From Lysobacter sp. BMK333-48F3 (lineage in GTDB: Bacteria; Pseudomonadota; Gammaproteobacteria; Xanthomonadales; Xanthomonadaceae): a DNA stretch of 64,000 nucleotides. The translations under genes and the position numbers were made by a program. The stretch is taken from contig NZ_JAIHOO010000001.1 of assembly GCF_019733395.1 (NCBI RefSeq), positions 2,365,001 through 2,429,000 of the forward strand. Direction: 5' to 3'. Of the stretch, positions 1-9,399 are shown in pieces; the stretch's first letter is position 1; each line of letters starts with the position of its first letter. The notes under the pieces were generated by a model. That model ran no database searches. It was not told the origin of the DNA and worked only from the letters and a program-made list of their open reading frames with translations.

Positions 1-1964
1 CGGTGCGCCTGCTGATGCTGGGCAAGGCCAGCGGCGACACCGCCGCGACCCCGGGCGGCGGCCCGCAGTTCGTGCTCAAGATCGATCAGGCCGCCAAGCC
101 GGCCCTGTACGGCAACAACCAGGCCGCGTTCTCGGTGCGCCTGGACCAGGACGGCTATACGGTCATGGAGCAGTGCCTGGAGGGCGAGATCCTGCCGGTG
201 GCGGTGATCTACTCGCTCGACTTCCTCGGCCTGCGTCCGGCCTACAACATCAACCTGAAGATCGACTGGGACCGCGTCCAGAAGCACATGGACGAGAGCT
301 TCTCCGGCGGCAACATCTTCTTCTCCACCGAGATCGGCAAGGCGGTCGACGAACTGGTCGAAAAGCGCGCGATCGTGCTGGAGTCGGACACCTTCGTCGC
401 CGAAAGCGAGGACACCAAGGGCATCATCGACCGCCGCGACGCGGCCCTGGCCCAGGTCCGCAACATGGTCACCGACGCCTTCTTCCAGCCCAGCCTGCCG
501 CCGTGGTCGCCGGAGAAGAAGAACGACTTCGAGCGCGGCCTGGAAGCGATCGGCAAGTTCGCCGCCGAGTCCTCGGCGCGCGCCGCCGGCGGGCCGATCG
601 GCGCGCTGATGCCGAGCTTCAGCTACAAGCGCATGGACTACAAGCGGGTCGACCGCAAGAAGCTCAACGTCAACTTCTCCGAGCGCGTGGCGATCAAACG
701 CTCGATCCATCCGCAGGGCCACCTGGCGGCGCTGTTCAAGACCGTCCGCGACGGCAACGTGCCGCGCGAGCGCCTGGTCAAGCAGATCAGCCTGGACAAC
801 GACTTCTTCAAGAAGCGCAGGGTCAAGGTGATCTCGCGCGCCGACCTGGCCGGCGACGACATCGGCAGCATCAACGTGCGGGTGCGCTACGGCGACAAGG
901 CCCAGAACGCGCTGCTCGGCGCCAACGCCGGCGAGGCCAGCTTCGAGTGGCTGAGCCAGCTCGAGCGCGGGGCGATGAAGCGCGAGGTGCAGGTCGAGTA
1001 CGAGGTCAACTTCAAGGGCGTGGACGCGGCCGAGCGGCCGACCAAGCTCAAGTCCAAGCCGCAGGTCTTCGACGTCGAGAACATCGAAGTCGTGCCGCGC
1101 GACCTGTACGCGATCAACACCGTGCCGGTGCTGGCCGAGAACTACCCCTGGGACCGCTACAGCTCGGTCGACGTGTTCCTGCGCTATCGCGACCCGGCCA
1201 ACAAGATCAACCAGAACGACATGGTGCGGCTGACCAAGGACGCGCCTGCCGGCTCCTGGAAGATGTTCATGATCGACCTGGCCAAGACCGGCTACCAGGT
1301 GCGCCTGGTCCATCACGCCATCAGCGGCCCGGACAAGGTCGTCGACTGGGCCGACCTGGACGAACCGCAGGTCACCGTGCGCAACCCGTTCCCGACCCGG
1401 CGCGTGCTGCAGGTGGTACCCAACTTCAACTGGAGCGAAGTGCAGGAGGTGTTCGTCGACCTGCGCTACGCCGACCGCGCCAACGACGTGCTGATCGAGC
1501 AGCCGATGAGCTTCCAGGAAGGCACGGCCTCGCAGACCTTCGCCGTGGACATGCGCAACCCCGACATCAAGGCGGTCTTCTACAGCGTCAGCATCCTGTA
1601 CAAGGACGGCCGCGACGTCGAGGAGATTCCCGAGTCGGTGACCTTCGGCAACCGGATCATGCTCAAGGCGGGGATGAAGGGCCGGCGCATCGTCACGGTC
1701 AAGCCGCCTAGCGATTTCGCCAAGCGCAAGATGCGCAAGGTCAGGGTGTCGCTGCGCTTCGAGGACCTGGTCGGCGGGCTGAACTTCGCCGAGGACTTCG
1801 AGTTCGACAACGCCCAGGCGGTCGGCGAGTTCGAGTACGACTACCTCGACCCGGCGCGCATGCGCTACGAGTACAAGGCCAGCTACCTGCTCGAGAACGG
1901 CACCAACAAGAGCCTCAACTGGTCGCCGGGCGAGGCCACCGATCTGGTGCTGAAGATGCCCTGA
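1..1964 (+). CDS. Uncharacterised beta-rich protein, 5' end outside the window
   Basis: Family not recognised. The frame is open to the window edge and ends at 1964; about 653 residues are visible. Aligned by eye with the next gene it lacks roughly the first 105 residues, so the GTG at position 3 is almost certainly internal. The shared stretch is marked by VIYSLDFLGLRPAYN here and [15 protein letters not shown] in the neighbour. After it come three or four repeats of a strand-rich unit (hallmarks VxVxLRYxD and a final YKDGR- or YLLENG-type strand), suggesting tandem beta-sandwich domains. No catalytic motif or membrane segment is apparent. It heads a co-directional run with the two genes that follow. 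That the paralogues act together is inference. Confidence 0.6.
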   Translation, partial: VRLLMLGKASGDTAATPGGGPQFVLKIDQAAKPALYGNNQAAFSVRLDQDGYTVMEQCLEGEILPVAVIYSLDFLGLRPAYNINLKIDWDRVQKHMDESFSGGNIFFSTEIGKAVDELVEKRAIVLESDTFVAESEDTKGIIDRRDAALAQVRNMVTDAFFQPSLPPWSPEKKNDFERGLEAIGKFAAESSARAAGGPIGALMPSFSYKRMDYKRVDRKKLNVNFSERVAIKRSIHPQGHLAALFKTVRDGNVPRERLVKQISLDNDFFKKRRVKVISRADLAGDDIGSINVRVRYGDKAQNALLGANAGEASFEWLSQLERGAMKREVQVEYEVNFKGVDAAERPTKLKSKPQVFDVENIEVVPRDLYAINTVPVLAENYPWDRYSSVDVFLRYRDPANKINQNDMVRLTKDAPAGSWKMFMIDLAKTGYQVRLVHHAISGPDKVVDWADLDEPQVTVRNPFPTRRVLQVVPNFNWSEVQEVFVDLRYADRANDVLIEQPMSFQEGTASQTFAVDMRNPDIKAVFYSVSILYKDGRDVEEIPESVTFGNRIMLKAGMKGRRIVTVKPPSDFAKRKMRKVRVSLRFEDLVGGLNFAEDFEFDNAQAVGEFEYDYLDPARMRYEYKASYLLENGTNKSLNWSPGEATDLVLKMP

Positions 1965-2015
1965 TCGGCCGCGCCGCCAAAGGAACTTGCCGGCCGCGCA
2001 GCGGCTTTCCACGAC

Positions 2016-2100
2016 CGTCGTCCCCGCGCAGGCGGGGATCCGGAGACTTCGGCGCCGAGCATCGGCGCAGCCCTGGATTCCCGCGTTCGCGGCAACGACG
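2016..2100. repeat. Palindromic dispersed repeat with CGTCGT...ACGACG ends
   Basis: The 218-base gap between the first two genes contains an imperfect palindromic element. It opens with CGTCGTCCCCGCGCAGGC and closes with CCCGCGTTCGCGGCAACGACG-like sequence, and has CCGGAGAC and CTGGATTCCCG inner boxes. It resembles the widespread proteobacterial repeat built on ATTCCCGCG...CGCGGGAAT boxes. It probably lies in the transcript between the two genes. Assignment to a named family is from memory. Confidence 0.45.
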
Positions 2101-2182
2101 AGGCGAAGACCCGCACCGCCCGGCAAGCAAGCACAAGGACCGGCCGCGCCCGCGCGGCCACCGCAGAACCCCGGAGTTCGAC

Positions 2183-5100
2183 ATGCTCAGCCTCGAAAAG
2201 CCGCTCGTCATCGACGGCATCACCGTGTTCCGCGACCACTCCGACAAGAGCCAGTTCTGGTATCTGCCGGGCCCGGTCGCGCTGGCCTCGCGTCCGGCTG
2301 ACGGGCGCAAGGAATTCAGCTTCCTCAAGTACCGCGTCGCCAACGCCGCGGCCGCCAACAAGGGCGGCGGCTTCGTCACCTTCGTCACCACCCTGCAGCT
2401 GCCCTCGTCGATGGAGAGCAAGATCGTCGGCCGGCTCAACGCCGAGCCCGGCGTGCAGCTGCCGGTGCGCCTGAGCCCGGCGACGTTCGAAGAAGGTTCG
2501 GTGCAGTGCGTGGCCTTGAACGTGCAGGGCGCCGGCGGCACTTCGGCCCAGCCGGCGCAGCCGGGCACCTTCAACGCGGTCGAGCACATCCTCGGCGCCA
2601 GCGTGCCGTCGATGGACGCGGCCAACCGCGCCGCCTTCAGCCTGAGCCTGTCGGCCGAGGGCTCGACCATCCTCGAGCAGGCGCTCAGCGACGGCATGAC
2701 CCCGATCGGGGTGATCTACAACTTCAAGTACCTGGCGATGCGGCCGGCGCTGCGGGTGACCATCACCGCCGACTTCGAGCGCATCTACAACCACTTCAGC
2801 GCCAGCCTGGAAGGCCAGTACGCCTGGTTCAAGGCCGGCATCGACGCGGCGTTCGAGTCGCTGGTGCAGAAGGGCGTGATCGACATCCAGGTCGAGGCCT
2901 TCACCGATGCCGAAGACCGCCGCGACCAGGAACAATGGGCGCTGGATTTCTTCAAGAACGACCTGCTCAGCAAGTGGTTCGAGCCGACCCTGGTGCCGGG
3001 GCGCCTGGCCGCCGACGGCACCACGCCGGGTACCGGTACGCCGCCGGGTACGGGCACGCCGCCCGGCACCGGTACGCCGCCGGGCACGGGCACGCCGCCG
3101 GGCACCGGTACGCCGCCGGGTACGGGCACGCCGCCGGGCACGGGGACGCCGCCTAGTACCGGCACGCCGCCGGGCAGCAGCGCGCCCGGCTTCAACGGCA
3201 CCACCGCCACCAGCCCCGGCACCGCGCCCGGCACCGGCACCACGCCGCCGCCGGCGCAGATCCAGCCGGCGGTGCTGACCGTCGAATCGCAGCAGCCCTC
3301 GCCGCTGCCGGCCGGGCAGTCGGTCAGCCACGCGCCATCGAGCAGCGGCCTCAGCGAAACCATCACCGTGACCGGCGCCGGCGCGGTGGTCAAAGTCGAC
3401 ACCCAGCCGGTGGCGCTGGACGCGCAAGGCCGTTGCACCGTCAACGTCGACCCCAATGGTTCGCGGCTGATCGAAGTCGAATGGCCGGCCGCGACCCAGG
3501 AACAGACCTTCGGCCTGTTCTTCGATTTCGACAAGCCGGCCGCGTCGGGCTGGCGGGTCAGCCCGCCGTCGCCGCAGTACCGTGCCTATGTCGAGAACGC
3601 CACCACCGACCCGCGCTACCAGGACGCTTCGGGCACGCTGCGCATCCAGGGCGACGGCGACTGGACCGGCCCGCAGCGCGGCGCCGAGCGCCTGGCCGAG
3701 TGGATCCGCAACCTGCCGCCGCCGCGCAACGTGCGCCTGCAGGCCTATGCCAGCCACGAGCACGTCAGCGGCGCCAGCGAGTCGCAGCGGCGTTCGCACA
3801 ATCAGTCGCTGTCGCAGCGCCGCCTCGACGTCGCCCTGGCGGTGGCGCGCCGCGCCGGCGCCACGGTCACCTCGCACACCGCCAGCGGCGACAACCCGGC
3901 CGACACCCGCCCGGGCTCGCATTCGCCGATGGGCGGCGATCCGGACAACCGCGTGGTCCACGTCACCGGCCGCGTCGCCGGCACCCAGCCCAGCCGCTGG
4001 CGCGGCCAGCTGCGCCGCCCGGCCTCGCTGCAGCCCCAGCCTCAGCCGCAACCCCAGCCGCAGCCGCAGCCGCAACCGCAGCCCCAACCGCAGCCGCAGC
4101 CGCAGCCACAACCGACCGTGCCGACGCCGCCGACCGCGATCAGCCTGTCGCTCAAGCTCAAGTTCGTGCGCCAGGAAGAACGCAAGAAGCTGACCCTGCG
4201 CTACAACCGCGCCGAGGCCACGCGCCGCACCTACGCGCCGCAGGGCTTCTTCGGCCTGATGCTCGGCGACCTGCGCGACAAGTCCAAGTACTTCAAGGAA
4301 ATCGACCTGGACGATCCGTTCTTCCGCCAGTTCGCGGTCGAGGCCAGCCTGCCGATCGCGTTCGAGCCGATCGACCTGCTGTCGGCCCAGGTGGCTTTGG
4401 ATTACGGCGATAAGAGCAATCCGCGCGACCACAAGCACGCCGACTTCGTGTTCACCCCGGACGACCACGGCGTGCGCCGGTTCGAAGTGTTCATGAACCA
4501 GACCCGCGACATCGACTACGACGCCGCCTACCAGTTCCACTTCAATCCGCAATCGGACTGGGCCGCCGACCGGCACTCGTACACGATCCCGGCGTCCTCG
4601 ACCGAGGACCGCACCTTGTTCGTGAACCCTTACGAGCACGTCGAGTTCCGCGAGATCAACGCGATTCCCGGCGACATCGACTGGGACGTGATCGATTCGA
4701 TCGAAGTGCGGCTGCAGGCGCGCGGCTATTCCAGCCCGGAGCCGCGCACCAGCCTGATCCTGAGCAAGGACAGCGGGCCCAAGACCTGGCGCCTGCGCGG
4801 CGCCAAGCCGGGTCCGGCCAACCGCGGCGTGACCTATCAGCTGATACAGCGGCGCAAGGGCGCGTCCCAGCCGGATCCGGCGACCGCGCCGGTCGAGGTC
4901 GACGTGCCGCAGATCGTGGTCCACGACAGCTTCGAGGACGCGCTGCAACTGGAGTTCATCCCGACCTTCGACCCGCTGCAGGTCAAGCGCGTCTACATCG
5001 ACGTCAAGTACAAGGACGGCAGCTACGAGCGCAGCGAACGCATCGAGATGCCGGGCGTGCAGACCGACCCGGCCAAGCTGCGCATCGCCCTGCGCAACAA

Positions 5101-5206
5101 GGACCTGCGCAAGTACCGGCGTCGCTACACCTTCGTCGGCATGCAGGGGCAGTTCGACCAGCGCGCCTGGGTCGACGAGACCGAAGAACTGGTCGCAGTG
5201 CTGTGA
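2183..5206 (+). CDS. Large uncharacterised protein with Pro/Gly and Gln/Pro repeats and an OmpA-like segment
   Basis: 1007 residues, family not recognised. The N-terminal ~275 residues and C-terminal ~350 residues match the upstream gene in kind (beta-rich, [25 protein letters not shown] units). Between them lies an insertion absent from the paralogue: about eight TPPGTG-type hexapeptides (residues ~280-330), a beta segment, then residues ~485-600 resembling an OmpA C-terminal domain ([10 protein letters not shown], a [17 protein letters not shown] helix, and a final [10 protein letters not shown]), followed by a QPQPQP tract (~617-643). The OmpA-like match is by pattern only. No signal peptide is visible ([16 protein letters not shown] start), which is odd for a peptidoglycan-binding domain. 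The ATG was chosen because the paralogy begins there. Seven bases separate it from the next gene, suggesting an operon. Confidence 0.65.
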   Translation: MLSLEKPLVIDGITVFRDHSDKSQFWYLPGPVALASRPADGRKEFSFLKYRVANAAAANKGGGFVTFVTTLQLPSSMESKIVGRLNAEPGVQLPVRLSPATFEEGSVQCVALNVQGAGGTSAQPAQPGTFNAVEHILGASVPSMDAANRAAFSLSLSAEGSTILEQALSDGMTPIGVIYNFKYLAMRPALRVTITADFERIYNHFSASLEGQYAWFKAGIDAAFESLVQKGVIDIQVEAFTDAEDRRDQEQWALDFFKNDLLSKWFEPTLVPGRLAADGTTPGTGTPPGTGTPPGTGTPPGTGTPPGTGTPPGTGTPPGTGTPPSTGTPPGSSAPGFNGTTATSPGTAPGTGTTPPPAQIQPAVLTVESQQPSPLPAGQSVSHAPSSSGLSETITVTGAGAVVKVDTQPVALDAQGRCTVNVDPNGSRLIEVEWPAATQEQTFGLFFDFDKPAASGWRVSPPSPQYRAYVENATTDPRYQDASGTLRIQGDGDWTGPQRGAERLAEWIRNLPPPRNVRLQAYASHEHVSGASESQRRSHNQSLSQRRLDVALAVARRAGATVTSHTASGDNPADTRPGSHSPMGGDPDNRVVHVTGRVAGTQPSRWRGQLRRPASLQPQPQPQPQPQPQPQPQPQPQPQPQPQPTVPTPPTAISLSLKLKFVRQEERKKLTLRYNRAEATRRTYAPQGFFGLMLGDLRDKSKYFKEIDLDDPFFRQFAVEASLPIAFEPIDLLSAQVALDYGDKSNPRDHKHADFVFTPDDHGVRRFEVFMNQTRDIDYDAAYQFHFNPQSDWAADRHSYTIPASSTEDRTLFVNPYEHVEFREINAIPGDIDWDVIDSIEVRLQARGYSSPEPRTSLILSKDSGPKTWRLRGAKPGPANRGVTYQLIQRRKGASQPDPATAPVEVDVPQIVVHDSFEDALQLEFIPTFDPLQVKRVYIDVKYKDGSYERSERIEMPGVQTDPAKLRIALRNKDLRKYRRRYTFVGMQGQFDQRAWVDETEELVAVL
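3022..3176 (+). repeat. In-frame 18-bp tandem repeat encoding TPPGTG units
   Basis: About eight 18-base units of the form ACGCCGCCGGG(T/C)AC(C/G)GG(T/C/G) encode Thr-Pro-Pro-Gly-Thr-Gly hexapeptides. The unit length is a multiple of three, so copy-number change would keep the frame. It is a flexible extracellular-type linker in composition. Confidence 0.85.
4031..4113 (+). repeat. In-frame CAGCC(C/G/T) repeat encoding Gln-Pro tract
   Basis: A run of CAGCCN hexamers encodes about 14 Gln-Pro dipeptides separating the OmpA-like segment from the C-terminal beta-rich part of the same protein. It is low-complexity linker sequence and likely length-variable. Confidence 0.85.
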
Positions 5207-5213
5207 GGCCGGC

Positions 5214-6155
5214 ATGAACGCGATGCTTGCCGAACCTAATCGCGAACCGGCGGCCGAGGCGACGCCGGCGCTGCCCGCGCCGATTGCCGCGACCCTGCAG
5301 CGCCTGAGCCGGGTGCTGCCGGGCCCGGCCGCCGCGGCCGAGGCCTTGCTCGGCCGCACCCTGGCGCCGCTGTCGCGTTCGCTGTGGCCCGAGGTGGCCT
5401 GGGATTTCAGCGACCTGACCAACACCGGCGTGCCGGTGGAGTTCTCGTGGAGCTCGCGCGAGCCCAGCCTGCGTTGGGCCGCCGAAGTCGCCGCGCCGGA
5501 GACCGACGATCGCGAGCGACTGGCGCTGGCGGCGCAGGCCTTGGATTGGCAGGGCGACCTGAGCGCCTGGTTCGAACATCAGCGCCACGGCCGGCTGATC
5601 TTCGGCGCCTGGGCCTCGGCCCGGCACGGCGCGGACACCTTGGCGACCAAGCTCTACGTCGATCTGCCCGGCGGACGCTTGCCGCCGCAGTGGAGCGAAC
5701 GCCATGCCTGGTTCCGTTCGCCGCTGCTGGTGTGGCGGCTGTGCGGGGTCAATCCCGACGGCGCTACCGAGTTCTATGCCCGTGCGCACGAACTCGACCG
5801 GCAGCGCCTGGCGGCGATGGCCCAGGCCGCGCTCGGCGACGCGGGGCCGCTGATGCGCCAGCTCGACCTGCTGCTGTCGGGCGCGGAACTGCCGCGCCCC
5901 AGCGGTCTGAGCCTGGTGTTGTCGGCGCAGGGCCAGCCGCTGGCCTTGAGCTGGTTCGTGATCGCCAAGGCGGTGTTCCGCGACGATGCCGAAGCCGGTG
6001 CGCGCCTGCAGCGCTGCGGCGACGAGAACACGGTGCCGGTGCACCGCGCGCTGATCGGCGGGCCGGAAGACGGCCGCTGGCGGCACGGCGTGATGGGCGT
6101 GGTCGCCGACGTGGCCGGGCGCTCGTGGGTGCAGTGTTCGTTGCGGCCGACGTGA
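5214..6155 (+). CDS. Uncharacterised protein closing the three-gene run
   Basis: 313 residues, no confident family. Visible features are an Ala-rich N-terminal helix, a GVPVEFSWS strand near residue 73 followed by SLRWAAEVAAPE, a TLATKLYVDLPGG strand near 145, GLSLVLSAQGQPLALSWF near 235, and a C-terminal SWVQCSLRPT. The alternating strand pattern with xPVEFSxS and KLYV is faintly like ABBA-fold aromatic prenyltransferases, but the match is too weak to name a function. There is no signal peptide. It starts 7 bases after the preceding stop, consistent with one transcript. Repeats, not genes, follow. Confidence 0.6.
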   Translation: MNAMLAEPNREPAAEATPALPAPIAATLQRLSRVLPGPAAAAEALLGRTLAPLSRSLWPEVAWDFSDLTNTGVPVEFSWSSREPSLRWAAEVAAPETDDRERLALAAQALDWQGDLSAWFEHQRHGRLIFGAWASARHGADTLATKLYVDLPGGRLPPQWSERHAWFRSPLLVWRLCGVNPDGATEFYARAHELDRQRLAAMAQAALGDAGPLMRQLDLLLSGAELPRPSGLSLVLSAQGQPLALSWFVIAKAVFRDDAEAGARLQRCGDENTVPVHRALIGGPEDGRWRHGVMGVVADVAGRSWVQCSLRPT

Positions 6156-6189
6156 GCTGTCGGAACGGGAGGGGTAGCGGCGGCCAGGT

Positions 6190-6567
6190 TTCCCTCACCC
6201 CAACCCCTCTCCCGCACGCGGGAGAGGGGCTTAGACGGTTCGATCAGATTCGATCAGGTTTTGCGACGATGGCGCAGTCGTTCCCTTCTCCCGCTTGCGG
6301 GAGAAGGTGCCCCGAAGGGGCGGATGAGGGCGCGTGGCCGCACTGGCGCGCGGCGATTGAGGATTCGCTCCCCGGCCCGAACGCATGGCGTTCGGCGTGA
6401 ACTTTCGGGACGGGAGCGGTAACGGCGGCCAGTTGCCCTCACCCCAACCCCTCTCCCGCATGCGGGAGAGGGGCTTTGAGGGTTCGATCGGACTTCAACG
6501 CCGCCGCCGCAGTCCTTCCCTTCTCCCGCTTGCGGGAGAAGGTGCCCGAAGGGGCGGATGAGGGCGG
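6190..6567. repeat. Two tandem copies of a long dispersed palindromic repeat
   Basis: The gap after the unknown operon is filled by two copies of a two-part element. Part A is CCCTCACCCCAACCCCTCTC followed by CCGCnnGCGGGAGAGGGG, a hairpin. Part B is TTCCCTTCTCCCGC, then TGCGGGAGAAGGTGCCC and GGGGCGGATGAGGGCG, a second hairpin. Copies lie at about 6190-6331 and 6430-6567. They are joined by a stretch (GATTGAGGATTCGCTCCCCG onward) that recurs nearly unchanged at 11737-11800. No coding potential is credible here. Confidence 0.8.
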
Positions 6568-6591
6568 CGGACAAGCCGCGGCGAATCGGCC

Positions 6592-8439
6592 TCAGTTGGC
6601 CGGCGCGTAGCGCAGGGTCAGGAACCACTCGCGGCCGGGCTGGTTGTAGTACGACACGGTCTCGTACTCGCGGTCGAACACGTTGGCCACGCGCGCCTGC
6701 AGGCTCAGCGCCGGAGTGAAGGCGTACTCGGCGCGCAGGTCGAAGGTGCCGTAGCCGCCCAGGCGGGTGCTGTTGGCGGCGTCGTCGTAGCGCGAACCGT
6801 AGCCGACCGCGGTGGCGCCGACGCGGAACTTGCCGAAGGCGCGGTCCAGGTCGATGCGGCCGCTGTGCTTGGCGCGGCGCGGCAGATCGTTGCCGCGGTT
6901 GAAGCCGCGACGGTTCTCGGTGTCGAGGAAGCTGGCGCTGGCAGCCAGGGTCCAGCCGGCGAATTCGGTGTCGATGCCGATCTCGGCGCCGCGCATGCGC
7001 GCGCGTTCGATGTTGTTGGGCAGGTTGATCGCCGCGTCGAAGGTGATCAGGTCGTCGGCGCGGGTGTCGAAGCCGTCGATCCGCGCGCTGAAGTTGTCGC
7101 CGCGGTAGGCCAGGCCGACTTCCCAGGTCTTGGACTCTTCCGGCTTGAGCTGGGCGTTGCCGAAGAACGGGTAGTACAGCTCGTTGAAGGTCGGCGCCTT
7201 GAACGCGGTGCCGTAGCCGACGGTGACGCGCCAGTTCTCGGCGAAGTCCAGACCCCAGGCGGCGCCGCCGGTGGTGTGGCCGCCGAACTGTTCGTTGTCG
7301 TCGCGGCGCAGGCTGGCTTCGAAGGAGTGGGCACCGAAGCGGCCCTGGTACTGGACGAAGCCGGCCTTGTTGTCGCGCTCGGCCTCGTCGTAGATGGTGT
7401 CGCTGTCTACGCGGTCGCGCAGCCAATCGAAGCCGGCGGTCAGCACGTGGCCGTCGGCGACGGTGAAGTCGGCCTGCAAGCTGGCGCTGTCGCGGTCGGT
7501 GCTGAAGAAGCCCATCGGCAGCGAGCCGAGGAAATTATCCGAACTGTCGACGTTGCGGCCGGCGACCAGCTGCACGTTGACGGTCTCGCTCGGGCGCCAG
7601 CGGAGCTTGCCGCCGATCACCTGCTGCACAGTCTCGGAGTAGTTGACGAAGCTGCCGTCGTAGTCGTTCCGGCCTTCGGCGCGCAGGGCCTGGCCTTCGA
7701 TGCTCCACTGCTCGTTGAGATCGATGCCGCCGCGCAGCGACAGCGCGTGGCTTTCGTAGCCGTCGCGGTCCGGTTCGTCGGTGAAGCAGCCGGCGAACAC
7801 CGGGAAACCGGCGCCGCGGCAGGCGTCGATGCCCTGGGTCTTGCGGAAGCTGTAGTCGGCGCCGAACCAGCCGCGGCCGCTGCGGCCGCCGAAGCCGCTG
7901 CCGAACTCGATCGCGCCGTTGCTGCCGCCGCCGACGTGGACGCGCGGAGCGAAGCCCTGCTGCTCGCGGCGGGTGAACACCTGGATCACGCCGCCGATGG
8001 CGTCGGCGCCGTACAGGCTCGAGCGCGGGCCGCGGACGATTTCGATCCGGTCGATCAGCGCCAGCGGCAGGTCCTGCAGCGAGGCCAGGCCGGAGGTCGG
8101 CGAGCCGATGCGGATGCCGTCGACCAGGAACAGCACGTGGTCGGATTCGCTGCCGCGCAGGAACAGGGTGCTGAGCTTGCCGGCGCCGCCCTGGTTGGAC
8201 AGCGAGATGCCGGCGCGGCCGCGCAGCAGGTCGTTGAGGTCGCGGGCCTGGCTGCGCTCGATCTCGGTGCGGGTCAGCACTTCCACCGGGCTCAGGGCGT
8301 CGTTGACGCTGACCGCGGTGCGGTTGGCGGTGACCACGACCTCGTCGAGATCGGTGGCCTCGCCCGCGGGCGCGGCGAGGGCGGTGGCCGGCAGCGCGAG
8401 CGCGCAGGCGATGGCGAAGGACAGATTCAGGGCACGCAT
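6592..8439 (-). CDS. btuB: TonB-dependent vitamin B12 receptor BtuB
   Basis: 615-residue outer-membrane transporter for cobalamins, energised by TonB-ExbBD. A signal peptide (~1-22) is followed by the TonB box region DLDEVVVTANR, a plug domain (~45-160 with LFLVDGIRIGSPTSG and IVRGPRSSLYGADAIGGVI) and a 22-strand-type barrel. The last residues are WFLTLRYAPAN, without the usual terminal aromatic. Length equals the BtuB norm. Identity is strongly supported by the cobalamin riboswitch lying in its leader. It is monocistronic as far as seen; dispersed repeats lie downstream. Repression when cobalamin is plentiful is the expected regulation. Confidence 0.92.
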   Translation of the reverse strand: MRALNLSFAIACALALPATALAAPAGEATDLDEVVVTANRTAVSVNDALSPVEVLTRTEIERSQARDLNDLLRGRAGISLSNQGGAGKLSTLFLRGSESDHVLFLVDGIRIGSPTSGLASLQDLPLALIDRIEIVRGPRSSLYGADAIGGVIQVFTRREQQGFAPRVHVGGGSNGAIEFGSGFGGRSGRGWFGADYSFRKTQGIDACRGAGFPVFAGCFTDEPDRDGYESHALSLRGGIDLNEQWSIEGQALRAEGRNDYDGSFVNYSETVQQVIGGKLRWRPSETVNVQLVAGRNVDSSDNFLGSLPMGFFSTDRDSASLQADFTVADGHVLTAGFDWLRDRVDSDTIYDEAERDNKAGFVQYQGRFGAHSFEASLRRDDNEQFGGHTTGGAAWGLDFAENWRVTVGYGTAFKAPTFNELYYPFFGNAQLKPEESKTWEVGLAYRGDNFSARIDGFDTRADDLITFDAAINLPNNIERARMRGAEIGIDTEFAGWTLAASASFLDTENRRGFNRGNDLPRRAKHSGRIDLDRAFGKFRVGATAVGYGSRYDDAANSTRLGGYGTFDLRAEYAFTPALSLQARVANVFDREYETVSYYNQPGREWFLTLRYAPAN

Positions 8440-8567
8440 GGCAAAGCTCCACGACGCGCGCGTCGGCGCGCGTCAAAACGGCGAAGGAGGCGGCGGGGGA
8501 GGAGGCGGGCGACGACGGGCGCGCGAGAACGGCGGCCGTGCCGCGACGCCCTCCGCATCGCAACCGA

Positions 8568-8795
8568 TGGCGCCTCAAGGCCGGTCTCCGGACTCGCGGG
8601 CGAAGCCGGCCGTGCCGGCTTCCGGTCGCGGCGCCTTCCCGTGCATCGCACAGTGGCGCAGGCCGCGACCTGGCTCGCTTACCGTTGCGGGGGCAGTGCC
8701 GGACTGGGCGCGGCGCCAGCGGAAGATCCGTCGGCCCGGGCGCGTCACCGGCTTCCCGTTTCAACCCCGCGGCGGTCGGCCGTGGGGTCACCTCG
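8568..8795 (-). ncRNA. Cobalamin (adenosylcobalamin) riboswitch in the btuB leader
   Basis: Read on the minus strand, the leader contains the whole conserved core in order: GGGAAGCCGGTGA, then CACTGCCCCCGCAACGGTAA with GCGAGCC, the B12-box-like GCGCCACTGTGC, GGGAAGGCGCCGCGACC, and the closing AGTCCGGAGACCGGCC. The core ends about 130 bases before the btuB start codon. This leaves room for an expression platform that would sequester the ribosome site or terminate transcription when cobalamin is bound. Ends are approximate. Confidence 0.95.
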
Positions 8796-8952
8796 AAGCG
8801 GGGCGGATTCTACGCGATGGCGGGCGGGCTGTCCGAATGGGCTGTCCGAGGGGAGCCGCCCGGCCCATTGCCCGCGCGGCGGCATCGCCCCGGATCGGCG
8901 GCGGCAGGGCTGGGACGGTCGTTCGAATGGAGGCGGCCGCGGCCGCCCCGAC

Positions 8953-9399
8953 TCAGTCGCGCTCGCCGTCTTCGGCGCGCTCGTCGTGCTCTTCGACGCC
9001 GCCGTCGCGGTCGAAACCGTCGCCGTGGTCGTCGTCGCGCTCGCCGGCCGCGGCGAAGCCGGCGCCGGCCTCGTAGCCGCCCTCGTCGGCGTGCACGGTG
9101 GTGCGCACCGGCGCGGCGGCCGGCTTGTTGCGCGGCGCCGGCAGCAGCGCGGTGGCGGCGTCGGCGGCCAGGATCAGTTCCTGCCGGCGCTCCTCGCTGA
9201 TCTCCTGCCAGTGGCAGTCGAGCAGGGCGCCCTCGATCGCGTACAGCAGGTTGAGGGTCGGTTTGAAGCCGGCGCGCTTGACCCGCATGAAGGCCTCGAC
9301 CGTGCCGACCGCGGCCAGGTCCTCGTGGGTGCGCAGGCCGACCTGGCGCAGCCAGGCGGCGCTCTTGGGACCGATGTTGCGCATCTTCGCCGCGCTCAT
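8953..9399 (-). CDS. TfoX C-terminal-domain protein
   Basis: 148 residues. Residues 6-85 (MRNIGPKSAAWLRQVGLRT through LLYAIEGALLDCHW) are the helix-hairpin-helix-like TfoX C-terminal domain. The N-terminal TfoX domain is absent, and the tail (~100-148) is acidic and low-complexity. Such stand-alone domains are often annotated as competence-related, but a role is not shown here. The ATG overlaps the stop of the upstream fRMsr gene by 4 bases (ATGA), so the two are co-translated. A longer reading frame exists upstream, but it overlaps that gene and carries no domain. Confidence 0.8.
   Translation of the reverse strand: MSAAKMRNIGPKSAAWLRQVGLRTHEDLAAVGTVEAFMRVKRAGFKPTLNLLYAIEGALLDCHWQEISEERRQELILAADAATALLPAPRNKPAAAPVRTTVHADEGGYEAGAGFAAAGERDDDHGDGFDRDGGVEEHDERAEDGERD

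Noticed and set aside
3022..3176. CRISPR-like regular repeats
   Set aside because: Units are 18 bp without unique spacers and are in frame with a protein; no cas genes are present.
1883..5425. Very long minus-strand open frame (about 1180 codons) opposite the first two genes
   Set aside because: Shadow of high-GC coding sequence: it is composed of repetitive Arg/Gly/Ala/Val without domains, while the plus strand has paralogous proteins with coherent domains.
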